Positions 17,890-25,815 of a stretch of DNA of 64,000 bases are shown here, in pieces. Origin of the DNA: Chryseobacterium oranimense (lineage in GTDB: Bacteria > Bacteroidota > Bacteroidia > Flavobacteriales > Weeksellaceae); contig NZ_CP104203.1 of assembly GCF_025244725.1 (NCBI RefSeq), positions 868,001 through 932,000 of the forward strand. The letters run 5' to 3'. Positions within the stretch are counted from its first letter, which is position 1, and each line of letters opens with the position of its first letter. Below the pieces are notes generated by a model that made no database searches, had not been told where the DNA came from, and worked only from the letters and a program-made list of their open reading frames with translations. The translations under genes were made by a program, and so were the position numbers.

Positions 17890-19617
17890 ATGGGAAAATT
17901 AGCAACTATTGATATTATCATATTCCTGATCTATTTTGTAGTGGTAGCTTCTTACGGATTATGGATCTATAAAAAGAAAAAGTCTGAATCTACAGGAAGT
18001 AAGGATTATTTCCTTGCTGAAGGATCCCTGACCTGGTGGGCAATCGGAGCCAGCTTGATAGCTTCCAACATTTCTGCTGAACAGTTCATCGGAATGAGCG
18101 GTGAAGGTTTCTTTGTCGGAATTGCCGTTGCCGCCTATGAATGGATTGCTGCCGTTGCACTGATTATCATTGCAGTCTGGTTTATACCGATCTATCTTAA
18201 AAATAAGATTTATACCATGCCTCAGTTTCTGGAGAGAAGGTATAATAAATCTGTTTCACTCATCATGGCAGTATTCTGGCTGTTTCTGTATGTTATCGTG
18301 AATCTTACTTCCATTCTTTATCTTGGAGCTCTTGCTATTGATACTTTGTTGGGAGGAGAACACCTTCACGGTATTATGATCGCCCTTTTGCTTATGGCCC
18401 TTCTGATTGGACTCGGAGGAATGAAAGTAATCGGGTATACAGACGTTATACAGGTGGCTGTTCTTATTATCGGAGGTTTTGCAACGGTGTATATGGCTTT
18501 ACAGATTGTAGACCAGAGAATCAACGGAGCGGCTGTAGGGAATGCGCTGGCTGGTTTCAATACCCTGATTAATGAGGCTCCGCAGCATTTTAAACTGATT
18601 CTTGAAAAACCAGCGACCACCACTACCACTTTGGCAATGCCTCAGAATTTGGAGGTACAGAAATATGTGGTGCTACCAGGTCTTGCCATGTATTTTGCAG
18701 GTCAGTGGATTGTCAACCTGAATTATTGGGGATGCAATCAGTATATTACCCAAAGAGCTTTGGGGGCAGATCTGAAAACAGCAAGAACGGGAATTTTATT
18801 TGCCGGTTTTCTGAAGTTATTCATGCCTGTGATTGTTATGCTTCCGGGAATTGCAGCGTATGTATTATATTCCAAAGGACACCTTCCGGGATTCAACGGA
18901 GTGAAAGATGGAGCGTATTCCGCGATATTGGGATTCTTACCTGTGGGACTTAAAGGATTGGCAATTGCCGCTTTGACGGCAGCGATTGTAGCTTCACTGG
19001 CAGGAAAAGTAAACAGTATCTCAACTATTTTCACACTGGATATCTATAAGAAATACCTTAAAGCAGATGCCACCGAAATCCAGATGGTGAGAACAGGCCG
19101 CTGGGTAATTATCATTGCTATGATGACTGCGTTGGCGTTTACCTGGACAGATGTTTTAGGAATTGGCGGAGAAGGCGGCTTTACATTTATTCAGAAATAT
19201 ACAGGTTTTATAAGCCCGGGAGTTTTTGCGATGTTCCTTCTGGGAATGTTCTGGAAAAGAACAACAGGTACTGCTGCGTTAGTAGGGGTGATCTTAGGTT
19301 TTGTTCTGGCGATCTTCTTCAACAGTTTTGCTGTAGAAATTTTCGGGAAAGAAACATGGTTGTATACCGCATTTACTTATGAAAAGCTGGAGAATGGAGT
19401 GGTTCATACCATTACAGAAATTCCTTTCCTGATCAATATGGGATGGTCATTCTTTATCACCATAATCGCCATGATTCTGATCAGTCTTGCAGGTCCGAAG
19501 GTAAACCCTAAAGCCTTTGCCATTGATATTACAATGTTTAAAGTGGATAACAGAACATTGGTTTTAATTGTGATGACATTGCTTTTACTGACAGCGTTAT
19601 ATGTAAGGTTCTGGTAA
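17890..19617 (+). CDS. Sodium/solute symporter (SSS family), probable arabinose or galactose importer
   Basis: This is a 575-residue inner-membrane protein with about 14 hydrophobic segments. SSS markers include the segment after TM1, SKDYFLAEGSLTWWAIGASL, then IASNISAEQFIGMSGEGF, as in the sodium/sugar cotransporters of the vSGLT branch, and WVNL-like NYWGCNQYITQRALGA. It lies 3 bp downstream of galM at the end of the araBDA operon, so arabinose is the most likely substrate; galactose and glucose are known for close relatives. The 3' end is followed by two repeats and a strong hairpin terminator. Confidence 0.9.
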   Translation: MGKLATIDIIIFLIYFVVVASYGLWIYKKKKSESTGSKDYFLAEGSLTWWAIGASLIASNISAEQFIGMSGEGFFVGIAVAAYEWIAAVALIIIAVWFIPIYLKNKIYTMPQFLERRYNKSVSLIMAVFWLFLYVIVNLTSILYLGALAIDTLLGGEHLHGIMIALLLMALLIGLGGMKVIGYTDVIQVAVLIIGGFATVYMALQIVDQRINGAAVGNALAGFNTLINEAPQHFKLILEKPATTTTTLAMPQNLEVQKYVVLPGLAMYFAGQWIVNLNYWGCNQYITQRALGADLKTARTGILFAGFLKLFMPVIVMLPGIAAYVLYSKGHLPGFNGVKDGAYSAILGFLPVGLKGLAIAALTAAIVASLAGKVNSISTIFTLDIYKKYLKADATEIQMVRTGRWVIIIAMMTALAFTWTDVLGIGGEGGFTFIQKYTGFISPGVFAMFLLGMFWKRTTGTAALVGVILGFVLAIFFNSFAVEIFGKETWLYTAFTYEKLENGVVHTITEIPFLINMGWSFFITIIAMILISLAGPKVNPKAFAIDITMFKVDNRTLVLIVMTLLLLTALYVRFW

Positions 19618-19622
19618 AAGTA

Positions 19623-19690
19623 AATGGTCAATAGTGAATTCGTTTCACTTGTCAATTTTTTTAATTCACAATTGACTAGCGAAGCAAAGT
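19623..19690. repeat. Intergenic palindromic repeat, copy 1
   Basis: The unit begins AATGGTCAATAGTGAATTCG, passes through TTTCACTTGTCAATTTTT, and ends AATTCACAATTGACTAGCGA-AGCAAAGT. GTCAATAGTGAATT and AATTCACAATTGAC are inverted copies with one mismatch, so the RNA or single strand can fold into a long hairpin. A second copy starts 109 bases later. Confidence 0.75.
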
Positions 19691-19731
19691 AACCTTCAAC
19701 ATAAGAGATAAATTTAGACATGTCAAAAGTG

Positions 19732-19800
19732 AATGGTCAATAGTGAATTCGTTTCACTAGTCAATTTTTAAAAATTCACCATTGACTTGCGAAGCAAAAT
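19732..19800. repeat. Intergenic palindromic repeat, copy 2
   Basis: This copy matches copy 1 over nearly its whole length (AATGGTCAATAGTGAATTCG identical, then CACTAGTCAATTTTT and AATTCACCATTGACT). The two differ mostly in the central T/A run and in single bases. It is flanked by ATGTCAAAAGTG before and TTGACTTTTCACAT after, which form an outer inverted pair. Confidence 0.75.
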
Positions 19801-19815
19801 TGACTTTTCACATAT

Positions 19816-19849
19816 AAAAAATAGGATGCTAAAAGGCATCCTATTTTTT
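19816..19849. terminator. Bidirectional hairpin terminator between convergent genes
   Basis: ATAGGATGC (19821-19829) and GCATCCTAT (19836-19844) form a perfect 9-bp stem with a 6-base loop. AAAAA precedes it and TTTTT follows it, so it can end the symporter transcript on the plus strand and the GH5 transcript on the minus strand. Confidence 0.88.
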
Positions 19850-19856
19850 ATTGGCA

Positions 19857-21581
19857 TCAGTTCATTCCAATATATTTGAATTTGAACAATTGGCAGGAGG
19901 TACCATAATAATCCCAAAGATGTAAGTTTGAATTACCATCCATAGTACAGTTAGGAATATCCCAGCCTCGGGTAGCGTCTACCTTAGATAAGATTTTATA
20001 ATAACCATTGGAGACGGCCACTACCTGCCAGGCCTGTGCATCATTGCTATAGCTTTGCCAAAGCCGGATTGAAGTTCCCAATGTATTACTGTTGCTGGAC
20101 AGATCAATGCATCGATTGGATGCGCTTGCTTTGGATACAAAACGCCAGTAGCCATTGCCGGCGTCAATGGCAACCCAGCGCTGTGCTGCGGCACCATTTC
20201 TTGTCCATGGCCTTAACACTGCGCCATTGGCATCTTCTCCTGATTTTAAATCAAGTACTTTATTGGCATCGGTCTGAAACTCGATCTCGTAAATACCATT
20301 GTTGACCAGGCTACTATTTGTATTACAGTTTCCAACAGGGTAATTGGAGGATGCATATTGCTGGAACCACTGTTTAACTGGTGCGGCGCAGGCTTCCCAA
20401 TCATTGTTATAGGCTGTTCCTGCATTGGGATCACCTTTGTGGAGGAGATTATCCGGGGCAAGAACATTCCAGCTCACATTGCCTGACTGATCTACAATAT
20501 ATTTTAGATTGGCACCAAATCCGCTTCCGCCCGCTGTACCGGTTGTACCGATACCGAAGGTACCATATCCCTGTGGCGCCCAGTCCGTCTCGGTAATGGC
20601 GATCGGTGCAATGTCTGCAATAGGTTTTACATTGATATTCCATGCATTTTGAAAGGATTGATAGTTGTTGACACCTCCCCAGTAACCCGGATAGATATGA
20701 ACAGCATAGCCAATATTACCACCGGTGATCGGGTTATTCACATAACCTTGATAATGGGATTGCCATCCTGTACCCGGTATCCAGCAAACATTATTTGCTC
20801 CATTGTTACGGATGATATTAACCAACGGCTGAAAGAAATTTTTAAGTGCTGCAAAATGTTCATTTCCTACACTACCCCAAGTACCATTAGTCCCCAGGAT
20901 CTCAACAGGTTCATTCGCTAATTCGAACATTACATTATCAGCATTTTTTAAACCTGGATGCTGCGACAAAAAGGTCCATACGGTTTTAAGATAGCTATGA
21001 TAGGCATCATTCACAGCAATACGGCTCGGACATACACCGGGAGGACGTAGGATGACATACATTCCCAGGCTTCGGGCATGGTTGATCAGTGGGATAATCA
21101 CCTGATCTGTATAAGTAACCAGACGATTATAATTGAATCTTGAGATATCGTTCTCAGGGATAGCCGGTCCGGGATCATTGGTCCAATACGGATCAATATG
21201 AAGGCGGATGTAATTGAGATACCAGCCATCAGCAGCGCTGCTGAGCTTGTTCATGACAGCTTTATTATAGTTCAGAGCACCCTGTACATTGTAATTATCC
21301 CAGGTACAGTAGCCGGAATTAGCACCATATTGACAGCCATTGAACCAGGGGCTGGGAGTTATGGCAACACCATGTAAGACAACATTATTGTCACAGGGAT
21401 CTTTAAGGTATTTACCTCCAACATGCAGCATTGGTGTTGCTGCCAGTGCTCTTGCGCTAGCGCTGGCATTTAGGTTTTGTTCAGATTCTTCTTGTAAAAA
21501 TTTTTCTTCCATCCGGGAGCAGCTGGAAAGGATGATTAACAGAAGAGAGGCTAGGAGTAGCCACATTTTGTTTGTTCTCAT
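19857..21581 (-). CDS. Glycoside hydrolase family 5 lipoprotein with ricin-type beta-trefoil
   Basis: The 574-residue product has a lipoprotein signal (LLLIILSSC, Cys21), so it is membrane-anchored. The GH5 barrel spans about residues 50-410. Asn223-Glu224-Pro225 in ELANEPVE supplies the acid/base, Glu331 in AITETDW the nucleophile, and HIYPG the conserved His/Tyr strand. Residues about 430-574 form a ricin-like beta-trefoil (CBM13 type) with three repeats ending AQRW, AQAW and CQLFKF. The family covers endo-glucanases, mannanases, xylanases and arabinoxylanases, and the subfamily cannot be read by eye. It runs convergent to the arabinose operon and has its own 628-bp upstream region. Confidence 0.88.
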   Translation of the reverse strand: MRTNKMWLLLASLLLIILSSCSRMEEKFLQEESEQNLNASASARALAATPMLHVGGKYLKDPCDNNVVLHGVAITPSPWFNGCQYGANSGYCTWDNYNVQGALNYNKAVMNKLSSAADGWYLNYIRLHIDPYWTNDPGPAIPENDISRFNYNRLVTYTDQVIIPLINHARSLGMYVILRPPGVCPSRIAVNDAYHSYLKTVWTFLSQHPGLKNADNVMFELANEPVEILGTNGTWGSVGNEHFAALKNFFQPLVNIIRNNGANNVCWIPGTGWQSHYQGYVNNPITGGNIGYAVHIYPGYWGGVNNYQSFQNAWNINVKPIADIAPIAITETDWAPQGYGTFGIGTTGTAGGSGFGANLKYIVDQSGNVSWNVLAPDNLLHKGDPNAGTAYNNDWEACAAPVKQWFQQYASSNYPVGNCNTNSSLVNNGIYEIEFQTDANKVLDLKSGEDANGAVLRPWTRNGAAAQRWVAIDAGNGYWRFVSKASASNRCIDLSSNSNTLGTSIRLWQSYSNDAQAWQVVAVSNGYYKILSKVDATRGWDIPNCTMDGNSNLHLWDYYGTSCQLFKFKYIGMN

Positions 21582-22209
21582 AATTTATATATTTAAAGAT
21601 TGGGTATTTTTTTAGCCATCAATATCTCGATTCCCTAACCCTGCGCAGGAGTATTGGGCAGACAGTAAAACTTCTTAATTTATTGACGCTGGGTTTGAAT
21701 AAGAATTGCGGTTATATTCTATTAAACCGACTAATCTGTTTGTCTCCCGGCTTTTTTATCTAATTCTTCAGCACTGGTTTTGGTAGAACAATGGAATCAT
21801 TTCTATTCAGTTTCCGATTTGAAAATCTTTTCTTCTCTTTTTCTGGGTTCCATGTATGCAAGTGTGGGGTTTATTAAAACTTGAGTTATTGTTAAATATG
21901 GTTATTAGTTTTGTATGAAAATAATAATAACGTTGAATATAAATCAATATTTTATTAAAAATTAACAAAAAATTACATATCATAAATAAAATTGTAAGCC
22001 ATATAATCATAATGTATTTTGTGGTAGGGAAAAAGAAAAAACCTTATCATAAATTTTTATTACGATAATTCTAAAAAAAGACAAAATAACTGTTTGTCTT
22101 GCTTGAAATTTCCCACAAGAACATAAAAAAAATCTCACTTATGTGAGATTTTAATAAAGGTATGCGGAATTTTTTACAACTCTAAATTGTTAATTTTCTG
22201 AAACAGGTT
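21582..22209. other. 628-bp gene-free region upstream of the GH5 gene
   Basis: No convincing gene is seen; a 67-codon minus-strand frame at 21807-22010 has no recognisable family and AT-rich, low-complexity composition. The region holds a perfect 10-bp palindrome CCTGCGCAGG (21640-21649), 59 bases before the GH5 start, and an inverted pair CCTTATC (22042-22048) / GATAA (22064-22068) resembling sites at 23151 and 23255. The araR terminator is at its right end. No exact TAnnTTTG box was found for GH5. Confidence 0.6.
22129..22152 (-). terminator. Rho-independent terminator of the Nudix regulator gene
   Basis: Ten-base arms AAAATCTCAC (22129-22138) and GTGAGATTTT (22143-22152) pair perfectly with a 4-base loop. 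On the minus strand the stem is followed by a run of eight T. It lies about 58 bases past the stop of the minus-strand regulator. Confidence 0.85.
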
Positions 22210-22896
22210 TTAAATTTTAAACATAAACCCCTGTGAGATCTTTTTATTATATTTTTTTTCGTCAAAGCGGTACAGGAAAGACCCTTTTCTGGAGGAGCTC
22301 ATGTCTTTTTTATTGGTGTTGACAAGGATATCCATACTGTTGATTTTGCTGGTAAAATTCCGCTTATCAAATTTTTCATCAAAAATGGCTTCATAGAGAT
22401 TCTGAAGATCCTTCATTGTGAACTCTTCGGGTAAAAGCTCAAACCCTATAGGTCCAGTGGAAGCTCTTCGTCTCAGTCTGGCAACAGCATCTTTTACCAT
22501 ATCATTATGATCAAAAATAAGGTCAGGTGCCTTCTGAAGGTCAACCCATGCTGCGCTGTACTGCTCATTGATCTGAATATCTTTTTCTATATTGATCAGT
22601 GCATAATAAGAAATGGACATGATTCTGGCTGTCGGCTCACGTTGAATTTCCGTATAACATTTCAGCTGTTCAAGATAAATATTTTCAAGACCGGTCAATG
22701 TATACAAAACCCTGTTGGCCGCCTCATCAGAAGTCTCGTCACTGCCAATGAAACCACCCATCAGTGACCATTCGCCCATCTGTGGTTCAAAATTTCTTTT
22801 TACTAAAAGGATTTTAAGATTTTCACCGTCAAAACCGAAAATGATACAGTCAACAGCGACAAGGTGTTTGGGATATTGGGAGTAATCCTCGGTCAT
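22210..22896 (-). CDS. araR: Nudix-type transcriptional regulator, probable arabinose repressor AraR
   Basis: The 228-residue cytoplasmic protein has an N-terminal Nudix-like domain (about residues 10-150) and a C-terminal winged-helix region (about 155-225, starting GPIGFELLPEEFTMKDLQ). The Nudix box (residues 47-70, GGFIGSDETSDEAANRVLYT...) keeps the first glycine and glutamate but has lost the catalytic REUxEE core. It therefore probably senses a sugar ligand instead of hydrolysing a nucleotide. This architecture is that of the AraR repressor described in Bacteroides thetaiotaomicron and of NrtR-like regulators. Its position beside araBDA and arabinosidase genes, plus a palindrome in its own promoter shared with the araB promoter, supports AraR and autoregulation. 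Confidence 0.88.
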   Translation of the reverse strand: MTEDYSQYPKHLVAVDCIIFGFDGENLKILLVKRNFEPQMGEWSLMGGFIGSDETSDEAANRVLYTLTGLENIYLEQLKCYTEIQREPTARIMSISYYALINIEKDIQINEQYSAAWVDLQKAPDLIFDHNDMVKDAVARLRRRASTGPIGFELLPEEFTMKDLQNLYEAIFDEKFDKRNFTSKINSMDILVNTNKKDMSSSRKGSFLYRFDEKKYNKKISQGFMFKI

Positions 22897-22912
22897 CTTT
22901 TATATTTTACTA

Positions 22913-22920
22913 CAAAGGTA
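22913..22920 (-). promoter_or_regulatory. Promoter -7 box of araR
   Basis: On the minus strand the sequence reads TACCTTTG, an exact match to TAnnTTTG, ending 17 bases before the araR start. The 5' leader would be very short. The candidate operator is centred about 40 bases upstream of this box. Confidence 0.6.
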
Positions 22921-22946
22921 AAGCTTTTATAGATACGGTATTATAT

Positions 22947-22965
22947 AAATGTAATTCTTACACTT
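22947..22965. promoter_or_regulatory. Candidate AraR operator in the araR promoter
   Basis: AAATGTAA (22947-22954), spacer TTC and TTACACTT (22958-22965) form an inverted repeat with one G/A difference between the arms. It is the same pattern as at 12636 and 35166 and suggests autoregulation of araR; it could also act on GH127, whose start is about 450 bases away. Confidence 0.7.
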
Positions 22966-23410
22966 TTAAATCTGAATGATTTATTTCATTAAAATTATTC
23001 CTAAGGGATATTTTGGGAGGTAAAACCATCATCAAAACCGGAAAATATCACTGAAATCAGGTTAATCATACATGAATTGAATGTTAAAATTGTGTTAAAA
23101 TTAAAATAAGGTTTGATAATAATCAAGAAAATAGACTTAACGTTAAAAATACGATAAGGTATTTGTTATATCGTTGAAATTTTTACCAGAACATATCCTG
23201 AATTCATTTTCATAGGGAATCCTATGATTTTAAAGTTTTGTTTTTCTGTTAATTAATTATCTTATTTTTTATGATAAGGTAGTGTGTTTTTTGTTATTTT
23301 TAGGGCTTTATAGAAAGTTTTAAATGAAAAAATAAGTCAAAAAGGCTCTGGAAATGTTTCGTATATAGATTCTTTCCATTACTTTAGAAATGTTGAATTA
23401 ACATTTATCC

Positions 23411-25783
23411 ATGACCCCAAAGCTTTCAGTTATTTTATTATGTTTTGCTTCATTTACCTCAGCGCAGGTGAAGAAAAAAATTCATTATTTTCCTTTGGAA
23501 ACGGTAAAGTTATCGGAGAGTGTTTTCAACAAAGCCATGATGGCAGACCGGAAATATCTCCTGGCGATGGATCCGGACAGACTGCTGGTTCCTTATCTTA
23601 AAGAAGCAGGACTGAAGCCCAAGGCTGATAATTATCCAAATTGGGAAAATACAGGTCTGGACGGCCACATAGGAGGACATTACATTTCCGCATTATCTCT
23701 CATGTACGCTTCTACAGGAGATTCCAGCATCAAAAAGCGGATTGATTATATGATTGATGAACTGGAACGCTGCCAGAAAACATCTCCGGATGGATATATT
23801 TCAGGAGTTCCGGATGGGAAAAAAATCTGGAAAGAAATTAAAGAAGGAAATATATGGGCTTCTGGCTTTGGACTGAATGACCGTTGGGTACCTTTGTATA
23901 ATATTCATAAACTGTATGCGGGATTACGCGATGCCTATTGGTATGCAAAAAGTGAAAAAGCAAAAACAATGCTTGTCCGACTTACAGATTGGATGGTAAA
24001 TGAAGTATCTGGTCTTTCCGATGATCAGATACAGGATATGCTGCGAAGTGAGCACGGGGGGCTTAACGAAGTTTTTGCAGATGTCTACGAGATCACCCAC
24101 AACAAAAAATACCTGCTGCTGGCGCAACGGTTTTCTCATCAGGCTGTTATTACTCCTCTTTTGGCAGGAGAAGATAAGCTTACAGGTCTTCATGCCAATA
24201 CCCAGATTCCTAAAGTAATCGGATACAAACGTATTGCAGATCTTGAAAACAATAAGCCCTGGAGCAATGCTGCCGATTTTTTCTGGCATAACGTAACGGA
24301 AAAAAGATCATCGGTTATTGGCGGAAACAGCGTCAGTGAGCATTTTAATCCAGTAAATGATTTCAGCAGCATGATAAAGAGTATTGAAGGTCCGGAGACC
24401 TGCAATACTTATAATATGCTCAAGCTTACCAAAGAACTTTATGCAACGCTGCCTGAGTCATATTATATAGATTATTACGAAAAAGCATTATACAATCATA
24501 TCCTTTCCACGGAAAATCATGATCAGGGAGGTTTCGTCTATTTTACGCCGATGCGTCCGGGGCACTACCGTGTTTATTCACAACCTCAGACCAGCTTCTG
24601 GTGCTGCGTAGGTTCCGGAATGGAAAATCACGCCAAATATGGAGAAATGATTTATGCCCGGTCGGAAAAAGATCTGTATGTCAACTTATTTATTCCTTCC
24701 ACGCTTACATGGAAAAAGGAAAAAGTGGTGCTCCGTCAGGTTAATAACTTTCCGGAAGTTCCTGAAACAACATTGATCTTTGATGCCGTGGGAAAATCAG
24801 CATTTGGTTTAAAACTGAGATGTCCGCAATGGACCAACCCTGCGGAAGTAAAAATTCTGATCAATGGAAAGCAGGAAAAAGTACAGCGTGGTTCCGACGG
24901 TTATTTTACACTGACTAAAAAATGGAAAAAAGGAGACACTGTTCAAATGACATTACCTATGCATATTTCTGCAGAACAACTGCCTGATCACTCTAATTAT
25001 TATGCATTTAAATACGGCCCTGTAGTGCTTGCAGCAAAATACGGAACCGAAAATCAACAGGGACTTCTTGCGGACGATAGCAGAGGCGGCCATATTGCTC
25101 ATGGTCCGCAGATTCCTTTAAATGAAATTCCAGTTATCCTTGGAAATTCTTCTGAGGTTGTGGATCATGTTACGTCTTTGGGCACACCAATGAACTTTGT
25201 TATTAAAGGGCTTTATCCGTCTGAAAAATTCGGAAAAGGACTTAGTCTTGTGCCGTTTTACAGTATCCAGGCAGAAAGATACATTCTGTACTGGCCCCAG
25301 GCTGACAAAAACGGAATAGACAATATGCTGAAGCAAAAGGCGAAAGAAGAAGAGGAAATAAGAACACTCGACATGATCACTGCAGACAAGATTCAGTTGG
25401 GGGAGCAGCAGCCCGAGTCAGATCATTTCATCGAAAGCAAAGATTCAGGAACAGGATATATGGAAGACCGGCATTTCCGTGATGCGAGAGGATGGTTCAG
25501 CTACCAGATGAAAAACAAAACAAAAAACGCTTCATATCTTTATCTGCTTTATTTTGATGCCAATCCCAATCGTACCTTGAATATTGAGATCAATGGTAAA
25601 AAAATCGCTGATCAGAATATGGAAGGAAAGTCTGGAAGTTCACCTCAATATCTGGTTATTCCCATACCGGATTCAGAAAAGAATAAAGAAACTCTTACGG
25701 TGAAATTCATGGCAGAAGAAAAATTGATGACCGCTAAAGTCATTGAAATCCGGTTGCTGACCGGGAATTACGAAAAGAAATAA
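23411..25783 (+). CDS. Glycoside hydrolase family 127 beta-L-arabinofuranosidase
   Basis: The 790-residue product starts with a signal peptide ending TSAQ, so it is periplasmic. It is a GH127 (DUF1680) protein: LLVPYLKEAGL, GLDGHIGGHYISALS, NIHKLYAGLRDAY and an (alpha/alpha)6 barrel followed by beta-sandwich domains. The zinc/cysteine catalytic set of the type enzyme HypBA1 (Glu338, Cys340, Cys417, Cys418) is matched by Glu329 and Cys331 in PETCNTYN and Cys398-Cys399 in FWCCVGSGMENH, so it should be active. GH127 cleaves beta-L-arabinofuranose, as found on plant extensins, pectin side chains and some arabinans. It heads a run of six further genes reading the same way. Confidence 0.92.
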   Translation: MTPKLSVILLCFASFTSAQVKKKIHYFPLETVKLSESVFNKAMMADRKYLLAMDPDRLLVPYLKEAGLKPKADNYPNWENTGLDGHIGGHYISALSLMYASTGDSSIKKRIDYMIDELERCQKTSPDGYISGVPDGKKIWKEIKEGNIWASGFGLNDRWVPLYNIHKLYAGLRDAYWYAKSEKAKTMLVRLTDWMVNEVSGLSDDQIQDMLRSEHGGLNEVFADVYEITHNKKYLLLAQRFSHQAVITPLLAGEDKLTGLHANTQIPKVIGYKRIADLENNKPWSNAADFFWHNVTEKRSSVIGGNSVSEHFNPVNDFSSMIKSIEGPETCNTYNMLKLTKELYATLPESYYIDYYEKALYNHILSTENHDQGGFVYFTPMRPGHYRVYSQPQTSFWCCVGSGMENHAKYGEMIYARSEKDLYVNLFIPSTLTWKKEKVVLRQVNNFPEVPETTLIFDAVGKSAFGLKLRCPQWTNPAEVKILINGKQEKVQRGSDGYFTLTKKWKKGDTVQMTLPMHISAEQLPDHSNYYAFKYGPVVLAAKYGTENQQGLLADDSRGGHIAHGPQIPLNEIPVILGNSSEVVDHVTSLGTPMNFVIKGLYPSEKFGKGLSLVPFYSIQAERYILYWPQADKNGIDNMLKQKAKEEEEIRTLDMITADKIQLGEQQPESDHFIESKDSGTGYMEDRHFRDARGWFSYQMKNKTKNASYLYLLYFDANPNRTLNIEINGKKIADQNMEGKSGSSPQYLVIPIPDSEKNKETLTVKFMAEEKLMTAKVIEIRLLTGNYEKK

Positions 25784-25815
25784 AAACTGAAACCAATAAA
25801 AAACAGATTTTTTCC

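Larger units (their letters stand above)
22897..23410. other. 514-bp divergent intergenic region between araR and GH127
   Basis: No gene is seen. Near the araR side lie its -7 box and a candidate AraR operator. Nearer GH127 are two related words: ACGATAAGGTA (23151-23161, in an imperfect inverted repeat ending TTATATCGT) and ATGATAAGGTA (23271-23281, paired with TTATC at 23257-23261). These may bind an unknown regulator of the GH127-GH67 gene run. A near-match to a -7 box, TACTTTAG, lies at about 23381-23388, just before the GH127 start. Confidence 0.6.

Noticed and set aside
19623..19800. CRISPR-like array
   Set aside because: There are only two units, each internally palindromic and without unique spacers of regular length; no cas genes are present.
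21807..22010. 67-codon minus-strand frame upstream of GH5
   Set aside because: It is AT-rich, low in complexity, begins with a generic hydrophobic run and has no supporting promoter or homology that I recognise.
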